Made by a program: the position numbers and the translations under genes. The notes beneath the pieces were generated by a model. It was not told where the DNA came from and did not search any database. It was given only the letters and a program-made list of their open reading frames with translations. This document shows, piece after piece, positions 36,894 to 49,374 of a stretch of 64,000 nucleotides of DNA. How positions within the stretch are numbered: position 1 is the stretch's first letter; every line of letters begins with the position of its first letter. The stretch is taken from contig NC_064775.1 in the NCBI RefSeq assembly GCF_011397635.1, positions 12,550,952-12,614,951 of the forward strand, written 5' to 3'. The stretch comes from Epinephelus fuscoguttatus (Eukaryota; Chordata; Actinopteri; Perciformes; Serranidae).

Positions 36894-39800
36894 ATGTGGG
36901 TGTGTATTGTTGTTTTCCTGCTGTGGATGAGGTCAGGAGGATGCACAGAGAAGGCCAACACATCTGATCTGATAGAATACACAGCTGCAGACTTCTATGA
37001 GAAATTGCATTCTGGAAAGATGATGTTCATCTATTTTGAGCATCAAGGTAAGTCACTCACGCAGCCTTTTCCAAATTTGTATTGTCAGTAAAGTAGTTGG
37101 TAGACTCCAGTGTCTTAATCTCCAAATGTCAGAGCCAGACACACTTAGAATATTTCTTTCAGCACAGAATTTTGTAATGTTAAACACTATAGAGAACTTA
37201 AAGGTCCCATATTATGCTTGCTTTCAGGTTAATACTTGTAAATGGGGTTTCTACTACAGCAAATTCACATCCTTAAATGTTCAAAAATCATTTTATTATT
37301 CTCATACTGTCTGCCTGAATATAGATTAGGGCTGCCACGATTAGTCGACTAATCAATGACCAATCAACTATTAAAATAATCGGTGACTATTTAATAGTCG
37401 ACTAATCAGTTTGAGTCATTTTTCATAGAAAAGCACTATAAAAGTACCCCAAAATACTCTTACTGCAGCTTCTTACGGTCAAATATTGGCAGCTTTACAC
37501 ACTCTCCCATGACAGTGAACTAAAACCCTTTGGCGTGAGTATGAAACAAGACATTAGATGACGTAATTTTGGGGTTTGGGCGAGACAGACCGACATTTTT
37601 CAACATTTTAACACATTTTTTGATGAAATGATTAGTCGACTAATCGAAGAAATAATTGACAGATTAGTCGACAATGAAAATAATAGTTAGTGGCAGCCCT
37701 AATATAGATGTATTCACCCTCTATCTGAAACACTCAGTTTTAGCATCTGTCTCTTTAAGTCCCCCTCAAAAACAATACCCCGGACTGCTTTGATTGATGA
37801 CTGTTTCAGGGTCTTCCACGTCTGTGCTTTCAGCGTCTCTGCACCATCATTGCAGACGGGGAATGACTGTTATGGCACTATAATGACGCTATAAATTTAT
37901 ACAGTATCATTGTGACATCACAACTTCCCAGAAGTCCTATACAGCACCTGTGCCTTCTTCATGATTAAAAAAGATATGGAAATCTGACTTTTTAACAGTA
38001 TGCGACCTTTAACATTTCAAGTTTACATCTAGCTGCTTCTCAGATGTGTGGTTTGATGAATTTAAGGTCATTCAATGCTGAAGAGAGACAAGATATATTT
38101 GTGTAAGATTTTGTGTTGTTTTATTCTGGAATAGTAGAGTATATGTAGTATTTGAATATAATTTAAAAGTGCAAACATGGTTTGAGGTTCTGAGGTTGTT
38201 GAAGCCCTTATTACCCACAACTGCGGGACCTTCTTGAAAAAAGACAATGGTAGATAGTCTAATAACATGCAATGCCAAGTTCCAGTTTCATGATATTAAT
38301 GACAGGAGTCCTTCATTCTCTATGCATCAGTTTTTGCTGCCATATCAGCAAAGATCCAAACATAACAGTATTTCTGTGTCTCCAGTCTCTCCAACCATCT
38401 CTCTCTTCTTGGTGGAGCTGGAGAAGTCTGCTGACGCTCTGCAGGATTATGGAGTTCTGGTTGGCAAGGTAACTGTAGTCCTCTCAATGTGCTCCATTTG
38501 TCATTGAAACCAACATCAAAGCATAGTTTTTTTTTATTAACTGAGGACACAGATATCAGGAAGTGAATGGATGGAGAGGTGACAGTTCAGTATTGTTTTG
38601 TTCTTTCTGTTTAGGTCAACTGCAATAAAGAGCTGGTTCACACATACTGCACAGAAGAAAGGGCGCTGCACACAGCGTTTCTGTTCAGGTCGGTTGCGTG
38701 GAGTACAGTACTTGTTAGAGCTGTTGGTTGTATCTCTCTTCAACTTTCATCTGTCTTTCTGTCAGGGGTGGTAAGGAGTTCTTGGGTTTTGACTTGGACA
38801 CCGTGTTTGACGTCAACTCCATCGTCTCTGAAGTCCTGTTGTAAGTAAGCAGCAATTTATTCACATGATTTATTTTATTGTGTCTTTTTGATCTAATATT
38901 TCCCGTTGTGAAGTATTATTTTTTGTGTTCTCATGCAGACTCCCAATGATCCAGAATAACAACAACTTTTTCTCTCTGCCTTTCTCTTCCAGTGCTATTC
39001 TGCGAGAAGAGGTCAAGTACGTCCACACAGACACCGACCTGCTGGCCATGGAGAAGGCAGTCAGAGGGAAGAAGGATATCGTACTGGGTTACGTCCGCAG
39101 TCTGGGAACACAAGGTATGAAAAAGAATTTGAGGTTGGAAGCAAAATGTCAGTGATGGAGGTTATCTGGCTCGTGTCTAAGGACTGACTCATGGATCGCA
39201 TGATCGTGTAAGGTTGCAACACAGATTGTCTCATTGATTGATTGACTTTAATGACTAATTAAATTAATTATATTGTTTCTGTTGATTGTATCACTTAAGA
39301 GCACAGGTCAATGATGGAGACAGCATATGTGTACGGATCCAAATACCAGTTCATCCTCATAACTGGGGGCCCAGTTTTGAAGCACTTAGGGTAGGTTCTT
39401 CTTTTCTTTTTCTTTTCTTTTCTTTTCTGAGATGTGACTCATATGCCATGGCCTTTGCAGTCCGCACATTATGTTTTCTGAGAAAAGCATTGAACCTGGA
39501 AGGATCCATGTTAGACTTATTTAAACATCATTTATTATGAAACCTAATTCCCTTTAAGGAGGTCTGATTTATTGAAGTAAGCCTTGTCTAACTGGCAATT
39601 TTTCGTCCTGACACACTCCTCCGATTTTAACCTCACCGAACACCCATGGGAGAGTTTGGAGCAGTAACTCTCCACCACCATGCTCACAAAAACATCAGAT
39701 GAGGAAATATGTTTTGGATGAATGGTTCGAACCCTTCTGTAGAGTCATTATGACAAAGTAATTTGGTTGTTTTTTTTTGTAGACTATGAATGAGTCTTTG

Positions 39801-42800
39801 TCAGTTAGACACGTGCCAAGCCAAACACTGCGTTGCCAACTGCACAGGAATGTTCTAGGGAAAAGTTTTCTTGCCTCTGCACATTAGTTGTCTTGAAACA
39901 TCATCTGTTTTATTCATTTCACGTGATGATGTTGAGGCAGTCTGGAAAAATCTGAATGTGTCATCAAACCGCTACAAGCTGAGTGATGTTTTATAAGAAC
40001 TAACTTTGTGTGTCTTTGTCTGTCTTTCAGTGTCAATGAGTTGTCTCACTCGTCTCGAGTGTGGTTCCTCCACTGTACAACCCCAAAGTCCTCTGAGCGC
40101 TGCCCGTTGACCCGTATGAGGAAACCCCTGTCCACCCTCAGCCTCCACTCCTTCCTGCAGCTCATGGAGGCTCCACTGGTGGTAAGTAGGATGAAAGTAT
40201 AGAGCCACTTAAGCAAAGATTTCCTTTATATTTAAAGTTATTAGAGCTAAAATGATCAGGATATTAATCAACCTTTTTCATGGTGTGACCCCTTAAAATG
40301 GAGCAACGTCTTCTTTCTTCCTTTTGTCACTGGTTGCATATGTCTACTGGTTATGATTGTGCTGTGGCCCCTTGAAGGGGTCCTGGCCCCATGGTCGAGA
40401 ATCACTGAATTAATCCGTCAACAGAAAAAAAATCATTCTGGTTTGAGAGCTGACAGGAAATGAAGGAGAGAGAGATGGGAAACAACAAAGATTTGGCAAT
40501 ACCGTTTCTACTGCGGGAGCTATTTGGGGCAGACTATGTAGCAGATCAGGGCTGGAGTCTTGTTCGATCATGTGAGTCTCAAGTAATCTTGGGATCTTTA
40601 GAATCCTGCCGCCTCACAAGGTAACGTGATTTAGGCAGACATGGAGGAGGAGGGTGAAGCTGTAAATACAGAAACCTCTGTCACTTGAAATGATTGTTCT
40701 CAGGAACCTGAAAGCTTCCAGTTCAAAAGAATTTTATCATCACAAGTTTTGTTTTGCGATCCTGCTATTCCATCGGACTATTGGTTTGTTTTTCCTGAGC
40801 TGTTTGCTGTCTGCCTGATTCCATGTGAAAGCAGCATAATCATTTCAGCTCTACTTAAGACTTCAAGACACCTTTAATCCAAAATAAACATATTTCATCA
40901 GCATAGGTCAGAAAAAAACATAGAAAGCAAGAGTGAATACAGTGTGTGGATTTGTACATAACTGTATTTGTCCCTCCACTGCCAGACTGAAGTTTATGAA
41001 GACCCCTCCTCGGTCCAGCCCCCTCAGTTCCCCTACCAACAGACCCCCCAGGTCTTCTTGTTCTCTCGTCCTGCAACCAAGCACCTAGACCTGGACACGG
41101 CCACCACTCTGGCCTGGAGGCTCCGGGGCCTCGCCCTGCTGGTGCTCGTACACAGGTAAGAGATACAGGTACATCATCTATGAGCATCCTAAACATATAG
41201 CTCTGTGTTGTGCTTTATTCTTTTAATTGTGTGTGTGTGTGTTATCAGGCAGAGTCCTGCAGTGAAAACCCCCAGTGAATATAATGCTGCTTACAGGCTG
41301 CCTGAGAAGGTATTATGATCCCACACATCCATACAAGATAAGAATACTTGTTATTTTTACCCATGTGTGTTTACCTTTGTGTGTGTGTGTGTGTGTGTGT
41401 GTGTGGTTTGAGAGTTTAGAGGTGAAGTATTTGACCTTGCAAGTCCTCGATGAGGTGTTGGAGCTCTTTAAAAATCAAGATAACGAGGAAGAAGATGAGG
41501 ACGAGGGGGTGGAGGAGGATGATGAGGATACACATTTTGGTAAGTGTCTGATGGTAAAACTGAGGGTGAAAGAGAGACACAGGAGAGTGTATCTGTGTGT
41601 TTATGTGTTTCTTTGTCCGCTTCCAGGCAAGCTGGACGATGAAGTTGCAATGTCTTTTTACGAAAGTCGAGGCAACTTGCTGAACATGGACTTAATTATC
41701 CAACTAACCTCCAACAACTTCCACGCCACAGTAGCTCAAAGCAGCCTGACAGTGGTGCTCTTCTACCTCAGATGTAAGCCACGCTCTTGCTACTGTCCTG
41801 TCAAGGATAGGAAGCAAATTAATACAAGTTACAATACACGTGGATAGTATTAACTGTAGTTTCTGCTTCTACCACCAGGGGATGCTGTTTCAATGTCTTG
41901 CCTCAGCTCCTTCATTGAAGTTGCAGAGATACTTGAAGGTAAACAGGAAAGCATAGGAAGAGCAGTTTTATGGTTTTCAAAGACTGACACTGTGGGTAAT
42001 TTTTAATTGTTGACCTTTTTGTCTACATGTACAAAGATTTTCAACAATAGGGCAAGCTAACATTTTTATATGAAAAGATATATAGGAGACGTCAGTGCTC
42101 CAGGAATATAGGAACATATTGATGGGACTTTCTGAGCCTTATTAATGTTATTTTTTATTATTGTGCAACACAAAAAAGTTAATATTAATGGATTTTGTAA
42201 CTCTTAACAGTATTATTTAATCCTGTTTACATGGAGCTGGTATTTCCTGGGGACCTTGTGTGATTTGGAATAATGGCACAAGTTGTCTGTGATCTTTATC
42301 CTGTGACCATGTCCCGTGTCTATAATTTGTCATGTAGAAATTCCACCCTGAATTTCCAACCAGATTTTGTCAAACACAGAATTTAAAAAGGCTGCATTGG
42401 TGATTATAAATAAAAGTTTTGGCAGCATGTTGGTTGTAGGAGGCTCATCTCTCTACACTGCATGGAGACCCATTTGCAGGATGAGCAAGCTCAAATCTAT
42501 CTAAAGAGCAAAATTTTGAAAGATGATGACATCAGAATCAGCTCTATTTGTTTAACGTACAAATGGAGGTTAGCACTGTACATCACTGCTGGTGGTGCTG
42601 TGTAGGGTCTTATCGGAGGGATAATGTCAGTAAATTAGAGCGAAATAAAAGACATTGCTCATCTTGTAAGAATGTGCTGCATGAAACACAGATGGGGAGG
42701 AAGTAATTTCTAAATCACATGAGGTCCTCAGGTGATATAAGTCCCATGCAAATGGAGTTTTAGTCTTGCTTTAAGTTGAGGTATAATCATGCTCTAAGGT

Positions 42801-45800
42801 TTGGGACTACAGTTTCCATAATGTGGTCTTTTGGGGATTTAAACAGGAAGTATCATGTTTCCATGGAGTCAGTATGTTTCAATTTTGGTAAATTGGTACC
42901 ATTAAAAGTAGCCAAACTAGGTACAACTAGTCCCTGTTTGCAATGTATGTACAGACAGCTACTGGATTACTTTGATACTGAAGAAAACTTAAAAACAGGA
43001 TCATTCATAGGCAAGTTCTGGGGTTGTAGGAGATCTCCTCGAGGTTATTTATCATTTTGATGTTTCTGATGACTTAACAGATGAACAGAGATATCATCAA
43101 AGCTTTGACTTGATTTCAATGTCTGCCTGATTAATCAGTCTCTTCAGATTCTGACGTCCAGATGTGCGCGGTCGACTGTGGAGAGTGGACTGACCTCTGC
43201 GCTGCTCAGCCAGGCGGCTCCCTCCCGATCCCATTTCAGCCAATCACGACCTTCCCCAGCATCTTGCTGCTCCGCCCCCAGCAGACAGCTCAGCACTACA
43301 GAGGCATGCTGGGTAGTGAGGCGCTGTATCGCTTCATCGTACTGTGAGTTTTCCAAGAATCCACAGACAGGAATTTGTCTTTGAAATTATTTTGAAATGA
43401 GGAGTTGAATTACATCATGTTGAATTATAGCAGTGCATTCACTTAAGTGCTCTTCCAGTCTGAGTTATGGAGAGCACAGCATTAACATAAACAAGTCACC
43501 AACCTTTCAAACAGTGAGGTAGTCAGTATTAAAGCTAATTGTGTTACTTGAGAATTTTGATAAAACATCAGCATATCTCACACTGCTGCTTTGAGCTTGA
43601 CATTTTAATTTCTGTGTCTTGTGAGTCCCCCAACTTTGTTTAAGTACAGTACTAATTACATATTCTACATTTGAGGCAAAAGTCACTATGGGGCTCATTC
43701 AACCAATTACAAACAATTTGATCATCTACATTAATGCAAACAACAACCAAAGTACACTGCTTGTGAAGGTTCTAACCCCATATATGATAAAGGAAGTCAA
43801 GAAAAGGCTTTATGCAATACACTTTAATGTCCCTTTAGGGATGTTTGTCTTGGACATCATTTCAGATACAGCAAGGACATCAAATGGGTTTTTGAGGACA
43901 GTAACCAGAAAAAAGACATGATTGTATCAGAATGATGCAGAGAAAATAAGCAGAAACACACAGAATGTAAATCCATGTTGGGGAGCTTGTACAAATATAT
44001 TTTCAATTTGTAGGAGTCTCTGAGTCATTGCTTATGTAGATGACTGGTTATGTTTTCTATAACTCAGGATGTTCTCCACAGGCAAAGCTTTTTTGGCCCA
44101 TAACTGCCCCCAGACTTCAATCCGTGCTTCTATTTCATCATGTTTTGATTGAGGAGTGTCTCCTCAAAGCACAGTGAGACCAGTCAGACCAAAATGTTGT
44201 CTTACTCAGCTATATTTTTTTCTTTCTAGACTTTTTAGGCTCAAGAGTCAGGAACTGTCAATCTACTGTCCTGTCTTGTTTAATATATAAACCTTCTTGT
44301 ATTTATTGTTCGATAAGAATTAGATACCGGAGGAACAATACACACAGCTTATTTGTCTCTCCTTTAACCAGGAGCCAGCCAGAGTCTCCTGCACTACTGT
44401 CCACCCAAGAGGAAGTGACATCATTCCTTCAAGTACCTCACGCTGAATTAGCAGGCTACAAGCCTGACAGAGTACTGGGACTGTTTAGGACACAAACACA
44501 CACAGGTAAGGTGGCTGTTGTTGTGTGTTTTGGTGTGATGCACAAATCAGTGAACATTATTGGCTACAGAGGACTTTTGACATGTTCAGTGGGGATGGGA
44601 TGGCAGTGGTTTTCACTTTTTAATTCTTTTTAATACTGTGCCTCAGTTAGTCAGAAGGTCTAGACTAATTATGTCCCAAAAGTTGAGTATAAGGCTGGTG
44701 TTACTCAAACAGGAGTAAACAGTGTATCTGTCGGAGACTATTTTCAGCTACAGATGAATACACATTTGGAGTGTCAGCAGGTGTACAGGTCCGAAAACAT
44801 CCCTGTGGCTGTGGTTGTGCATCAGGTACCAGTGTGAGACATGAAACAGGATCCTGGAAGTCCAGTTTGAGGAACAGATCTGTGAGGTTAAACGCACAGC
44901 AGTTTATAGTAGTAACTAGGATGACTATTTACAATTGCGAGGTTAACAGTGGAAATTCGTGTTACAATGTAATCTACCAAGAATGTGTGCTTGCATGTAT
45001 TTGAATGGCCTCCGTGGTGCTTGCTGTAGGTGGGCGTGTTGTGGTCTGGCAACCCTTTTCCTCCCTGCACGAGCACCCCCGCTGTGTCAGCGGACGAGCT
45101 CTATTCAAATAGATGATGGAGCTGAGTTTTTCACACAGTGGTTAAGTCTGTCAGAACTCAGCCTATTTCTGGCAGCAGGATGATGTGTGTGGGATTCATG
45201 TGTTCATGGTAATGAAGGATCATGTCACCCAGTGCAACAGTGTGGCTCAGTGAACTGTTTATGGACAACAATTGATATTTTCAGCATGTGCAACAGATGT
45301 GGATACAGCAGCCTCTGTCAGGGTGACTTATTTTGTCTGTTGTCATTACAGCACACATTTCAGCCATTCTCCGGGTGTGTTTTGTGGTCGAAAACTGTTT
45401 GTGTTCCACCACAGTGTTGCACACGGTACAAAACAGTTTGCCCTCACTTTCTTGCAAAACAGGGGATTGCTTTGCACGTCTTTAGCTGTAATTTTTTTTT
45501 TTGTTTGTTTGTTTGTAAATGTGAGATGTTCGTATCGCATGTCTGCATCTTCACAACCAGAAATACGTTAGTGAGTTTAGTGACGTGATGCGGGGGACTG
45601 CTATGATTGGGGAAACTCATAATGTAACAGCGTAACATCACATGATGATGTAATGGTTATTTGTTTGTCTCGCCAGGTGTGCCGCTGTTTACTGAAGCAG
45701 CAAACTCATTAAGAGGAGAGGTGCTGAGCGGACTGCTCACCGATGGGCTGGCAGAGAAATGGTAACAGCTCTAAATTCAGTCTTGCCATTGCTGTTTCAA

Positions 45801-48800
45801 GTTTGTCCCTGACAGTTTGAAGATGAATTTTACTCATTCACTTGAAGTGCTTTGAGTGCTTTTATCTGGATTTGATAAAACACAACATAACCAAAGGATG
45901 AGTGGGAGCTGTTTGTTTTTAAGGAGTAGCATTCACTCAGGAAGTCGAGATCAAAGATAATTAAAATTTAGTCAGGTATTTTTTGTGTTTTATGTTTGCT
46001 GTTCAGGGCAGCAGAGCACACTGTGGACCTTCCCGCACTGTTGGTATATCCATCTTGGAAGACACACACTCATCCCTCCATACTGTCTCTGTCTACCTCT
46101 GCTGAGGAGCTGCTCTCACACATAAACACTGCACTGCTGCATCCACTGGTAAATCAGACTATGTGTTTGTTTGTCTGACTCTGTATAAAGTCCTGACTGC
46201 ATTGGGAAATACTCAACAAAGTTATTTGTTATTGTCTGATAAACCGTTCAAACACAGCCAAAAGTCTAAAGTCCCAGCGTTTCTCAACCCTCATCTGGGC
46301 CTATCTTCATTTAAATCTCATGAAATTAAATAGCTGTAAATAAATGATGTGGGCGCAACTTCTTGGAAATATGTGAAAGCCAAAATGGAATTGTTCACAG
46401 TATGTCACAGATAACAAGCTCCATATGTGGATCCTCAGAGTTTAGAAGGGTTTTCCTCAATACGTCCAAGAGCAGGGTCATGCTTCATGTCTAAACAAAA
46501 ACACTGATGTGCAGACAGCCATCTTTAAGCCAGATGTTGCTCAACAAGACAAGTTCAGTTCACTCTAAGAGTGTTTATTGTGCCGATAGATTTGGCTCCA
46601 GAGTAGTTTCTGGTGCTGTGAGGGCGAATAGTTTAAGTGTAGTGACAAAGTATTCCTTTTGGTGATGCTGTTGTCCTCATTTTTACCAAGACTGAAATGC
46701 AGCAATGTCTCGTCAGTCTACTCAGGTTGATCCACTTAACAGCAGAAGTTGGGAAAGAGGGATGTAAATGTAGATATACATTTTATGTTATATGTTGCTG
46801 AGCTGTCACTACTGTCGCTGTCCAGGAAATCACTGGCATAATATGTACATCTGAACCACTCCTTCCTTCTTATCTCTGTTTTATCTCCAGCCTGAGCTGA
46901 CAGTGGAAAACCTACCGTCCTTCCTCTCCCTGGGTAAAGCCCTCCTCCTCCTCTTTGTGGGAGAGGAGGAGGATGAGATCGGGCAGAGGCAGAACCAGGC
47001 GCTGGTGGAGGAGATGAGAGGAGTGGTGGCATTGGGAGGGGGGAAGATGGAGCGCTACCTGGCCTGCTGGATCCACCTGTATGTACATCAATCAATGTTA
47101 CTGATCAATTCTTTAGTCATTTATCAAAATGACCCTACCAGGTGGCACCAGCTTTGTTGCTCCATCCAGCCATCCATCCATCCATCATGCACATAAATAA
47201 ATTCAGTTTATCATGTAGTGTAAATATATGTATCTGTTGTTGGTGTGTGTTTCAGTGGTCGTACTCCAGCTGGTATGTCTGTCCTGGGGTCATACCTGGG
47301 CTCAATGCCCCCCCTCCCTGCTCTAGTCCTCACCCATTTGCCCTCTGGAGATGAAATCTATCAGTACCCCCCCAACACGCCTATAGTGGCCTCGTCTGTC
47401 CTGCAGTGGCTGCAGAGGATCGAGGGTGGGACTGAATCAGCAGCAGGTAAGAGGGGGAGGTGCTGCACAGCAACGAGTTAAGAAAATTAAAGCCAGCAGT
47501 ATATAGGAAAGTAAATAATATGATATGATGACATAAGAGCACAGGATGTTTAAACCCAATTTGTTATTTTAATTGTAGATGTTTAGAGATATTTGAATCT
47601 GCATCTAGCTCTAGCTCCTTGTTTTTATTTTTCTTTAAGCAGCCCTTTTAGCACCTACCGAAATGCAGGCTGCATCTGGATGTGTTTTCATCCGTAATGA
47701 ATAAGCCACTTAGACTCTCACATTAACACCTTGTATTTAATGCAGTCTGCTTGTCTGTGTTCCGCTTGCATTGTAAACAAATTAGAATTTCCCCGCACTA
47801 TTTAAAGCAGCAAGCAAATGACTGAGTAGACCACATTAAAGCAAACATGGCAGGTCTTTTTGCAACGCAGAGGTCGTCATCTCTCAAGCAGCAGGAGTTG
47901 CTGCGATGACGTTTTTAACTGCAGCATTGACGCTCTTTTCCGTAGTAATTGCCTGCTTACATGCAGTGATTAGGTGACTACCTGCAGTGACTTTCCAGCA
48001 GATTGTGCGGGTACATTTCCACTTTGTTGACCTACATATACTCTCATTTGAGTTTTTTAAACAGTGAAATAAGTGCAGCTGATAAAGGCTTAAATGCAAA
48101 TGTGACATTTTATGAGACATCAGAAGAGGCTGATTAGAGACTCAAATTCTGTGGCTCTAATCAGGCAGGTTATGTGTCCAATTACATAAAATACAACTCT
48201 AGTAAAATATGGAGCCACGTGTCTGTTAGATGTTTCCATACAAAGATGTGAATGACTTCATATAAAGAAATCCAAAAAAAGCATTAAAGAAATGACAGAT
48301 TAAGATGTGACAGCTATCCTCCCATGTAAACTTATAGTCCTGGAGAAAAGGGATTAGCTCATAATGTCTCCCCCTTTTTTTCCTCCAGTATATCATCTTT
48401 ATTGAGTCACACATATAATCACATGTACTCCGCAGAGGTTACAGACAGATAAGCTTATTGATAAAGCAGCAACAGGACTGAACGTGTGGTGTTCCCTTTC
48501 GAGGAATGTGAAAGGTATGTGCAAGAGGCTTTGAGCCGAGCAGTGAAACATGTAATGATTGTAAACAGGGTCTTTAAATGAAGGTGATTATTGTGGATAC
48601 TTTAAACCTCAACTGTCCGGAGCCATTAACCTTTGAACTCTGTAGCTGGGGCAGGCAAGTGTCGAGATAAGACAGCGGTCTCGCTGTGACTCGTCTCAGT
48701 CTATCTAGACCAAGGGATTGTCATGCAGCACATTCCATCCATTCACCACAGAGAAACCAGAGACCTGAAAGTTTATACTTCCTGGGACCATGTTTCCTTG

Positions 48801-49374
48801 CAAGGCGGTTTCCAGAACGTTTCTTTTGACTGGATGTGTAAATCTTGTGTTTGTCTTCAGTTTTAAAAAAAGCATTGGACTCTCTGAAGTTTCCCTTTCA
48901 AAATTGACTTGTCATTTGCCTATTAGAGGTTTTAAAGGCTGATATCTGGATTCTATCTGTCACTTTCTCTCATATCTCTCAATATCTTGGAAGTTACAGA
49001 AATAATTTTGATTCCTTTGTAAATGTTGCGTTATTTTTCATGATTTTAAATTTAACTTCAGGACCAAACTATGGGGGCCCAAAGTTATTTTGTGTTGCAC
49101 CACATCTAGATCTCTGTCTTGTTCTGTCTCTGTAGGGATGTTGGGTGAGGACAGCTGGCCTCCCAATGCCGACTTCTACGACTTCCTAAAAGCCATGGAC
49201 ATGCAGGAATCAAACTCTACACAGCAGCACCCTCCTGAAGGAGAAGTGGAAGAGGAAGAAGAGGATGAGGAGGATGTGAATATCGAAGAACATGTGATGT
49301 TAAAAGAAGCAACGGATTCCTCCTCTAGCGTTCCCACTTCTGACAGTAACCCAGACACTCACTCTGAACTGTAA
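36894..49374 (+). CDS. txndc16: Thioredoxin domain-containing protein 16
   Basis: Coding exons are 36894-37047, 38386-38468, 38615-38688, 38766-38840, 38993-39114, 39300-39390, 40031-40181, 40986-41155, 41249-41309, 41422-41539, 41627-41773, 41879-41938, 43148-43343, 44372-44505, 45677-45761, 46007-46148, 46891-47078, 47256-47446 and 49136-49374. All are GT/AG with consistent phases and give 826 residues, against 825 in human. There is an N-terminal signal peptide (WVCIVVFLLWMRSGGC). Family landmarks are DYGVLVGKVNCNKE, FLFRGGKEFL, EVKYV and PLSTLSLHSFLQLMEAPL. An acidic segment (EEEDEDEGVEEDDEDTH) comes next, then a thioredoxin-like stretch TVVLFYLRWDAVSMSCL around residue 416 and CAVDCGEWTDLC...YRGMLGSEALYRFI. 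No CxxC active site occurs there, so redox activity is doubtful. The protein ends HSEL, reminiscent of KDEL-type ER retrieval. The human protein is described in the ER lumen; its function is poorly known. It is head-to-head with gpr137c, as in human. Confidence 0.93.
37198..38012. mobile_element. Older dispersed element with AAAGGTC(C/G)CATA ends, interrupted
   Basis: The left end TTAAAGGTCCCATATTATGC and the right end ATGCGACCTTTAA form imperfect terminal inverted repeats bounded by TTAA. The left motif is a familiar percomorph repeat. It sits in the first coding intron of txndc16 and is split by the hAT-like MITE at 37327-37701. TTAA ends would fit a piggyBac-type element, but this is inference. 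Confidence 0.5.
37327..37701. mobile_element. hAT-like MITE, 375 bp, with perfect 8-bp duplication
   Basis: The ends TAGGGCTGCCAC and GTGGCAGCCCTA are perfectly inverted over 12 bases. Further inside, copies of ATTAGTCGACTAAT recur near both ends. A perfect 8-bp direct repeat ATATAGAT flanks it at 37319-37326 and 37702-37709. It has no coding capacity. The clean ends and duplication indicate a relatively recent insertion. Confidence 0.88.
39240..39275. other. AT-rich palindromic stretch in txndc16 intron 6
   Basis: GATTGATTGACTTTAATGAC followed by TAATTAAATTAATTA lies just before exon 7. It has TAAT repeats and may serve only as weak branch-point context. A TTTTC repeat (about 39401-39427) follows exon 7. 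Confidence 0.35.
41228..41241. repeat. txndc16: (TG)7 at txndc16 exon 10 acceptor
   Basis: Seven TG units occupy the polypyrimidine-tract position and end 7 bases before the exon at 41249. Confidence 0.85.
41378..41405. repeat. txndc16: (TG)14 at txndc16 exon 11 acceptor
   Basis: Fourteen TG units end 16 bases before the exon 11 start at 41422. The intervening GTTTGAGAGTTTAGAG has almost no pyrimidine tract. Confidence 0.85.
41939..43147 (+). other. txndc16: txndc16 intron between exons 41879-41938 and 43148-43343
   Basis: A 1.2 kb intron without coding content. AGAATCAGCTCTATTTG near 42535 may be a decayed LINE-type fragment. The 94-codon frame at 42776-43060 has no family resemblance. Confidence 0.45.
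43800..43930 (-). mobile_element. Decayed LINE-type 3' end (candidate)
   Basis: Plus-strand ACTTTAATGTCCCTTTAGGG and then ATGTTTGTCTTGGACAT resemble the reverse complement of a fish LINE 3' end, which usually reads CTTTATTGTCCC...GGGGAAATTTGTCTTGG. It is diverged and short. Confidence 0.4.
44506..45676 (+). other. txndc16: txndc16 intron between exons 44372-44505 and 45677-45761
   Basis: A 1.2 kb intron. Several frames of 74 to 133 codons occur by chance (for example 45187-45588), rich in Cys and Phe and without domain features. Confidence 0.5.
47447..49135 (+). other. txndc16: txndc16 last intron
   Basis: A 1.7 kb intron before the terminal exon. No coding exon or clear mobile element was seen. 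A (T)n/(C)n-rich patch occurs at about 48368-48385. Confidence 0.55.

Noticed and set aside
41275-41847. 190-codon continuous frame spanning txndc16 exons 10-12
   Set aside because: It reads through introns containing a TG repeat. The consensus donors and acceptors and the human-like length support splicing.
45187-45588. 133-codon Cys/Phe-rich frame in a txndc16 intron
   Set aside because: No domain, signal peptide or splice context; composition follows T-rich sequence.
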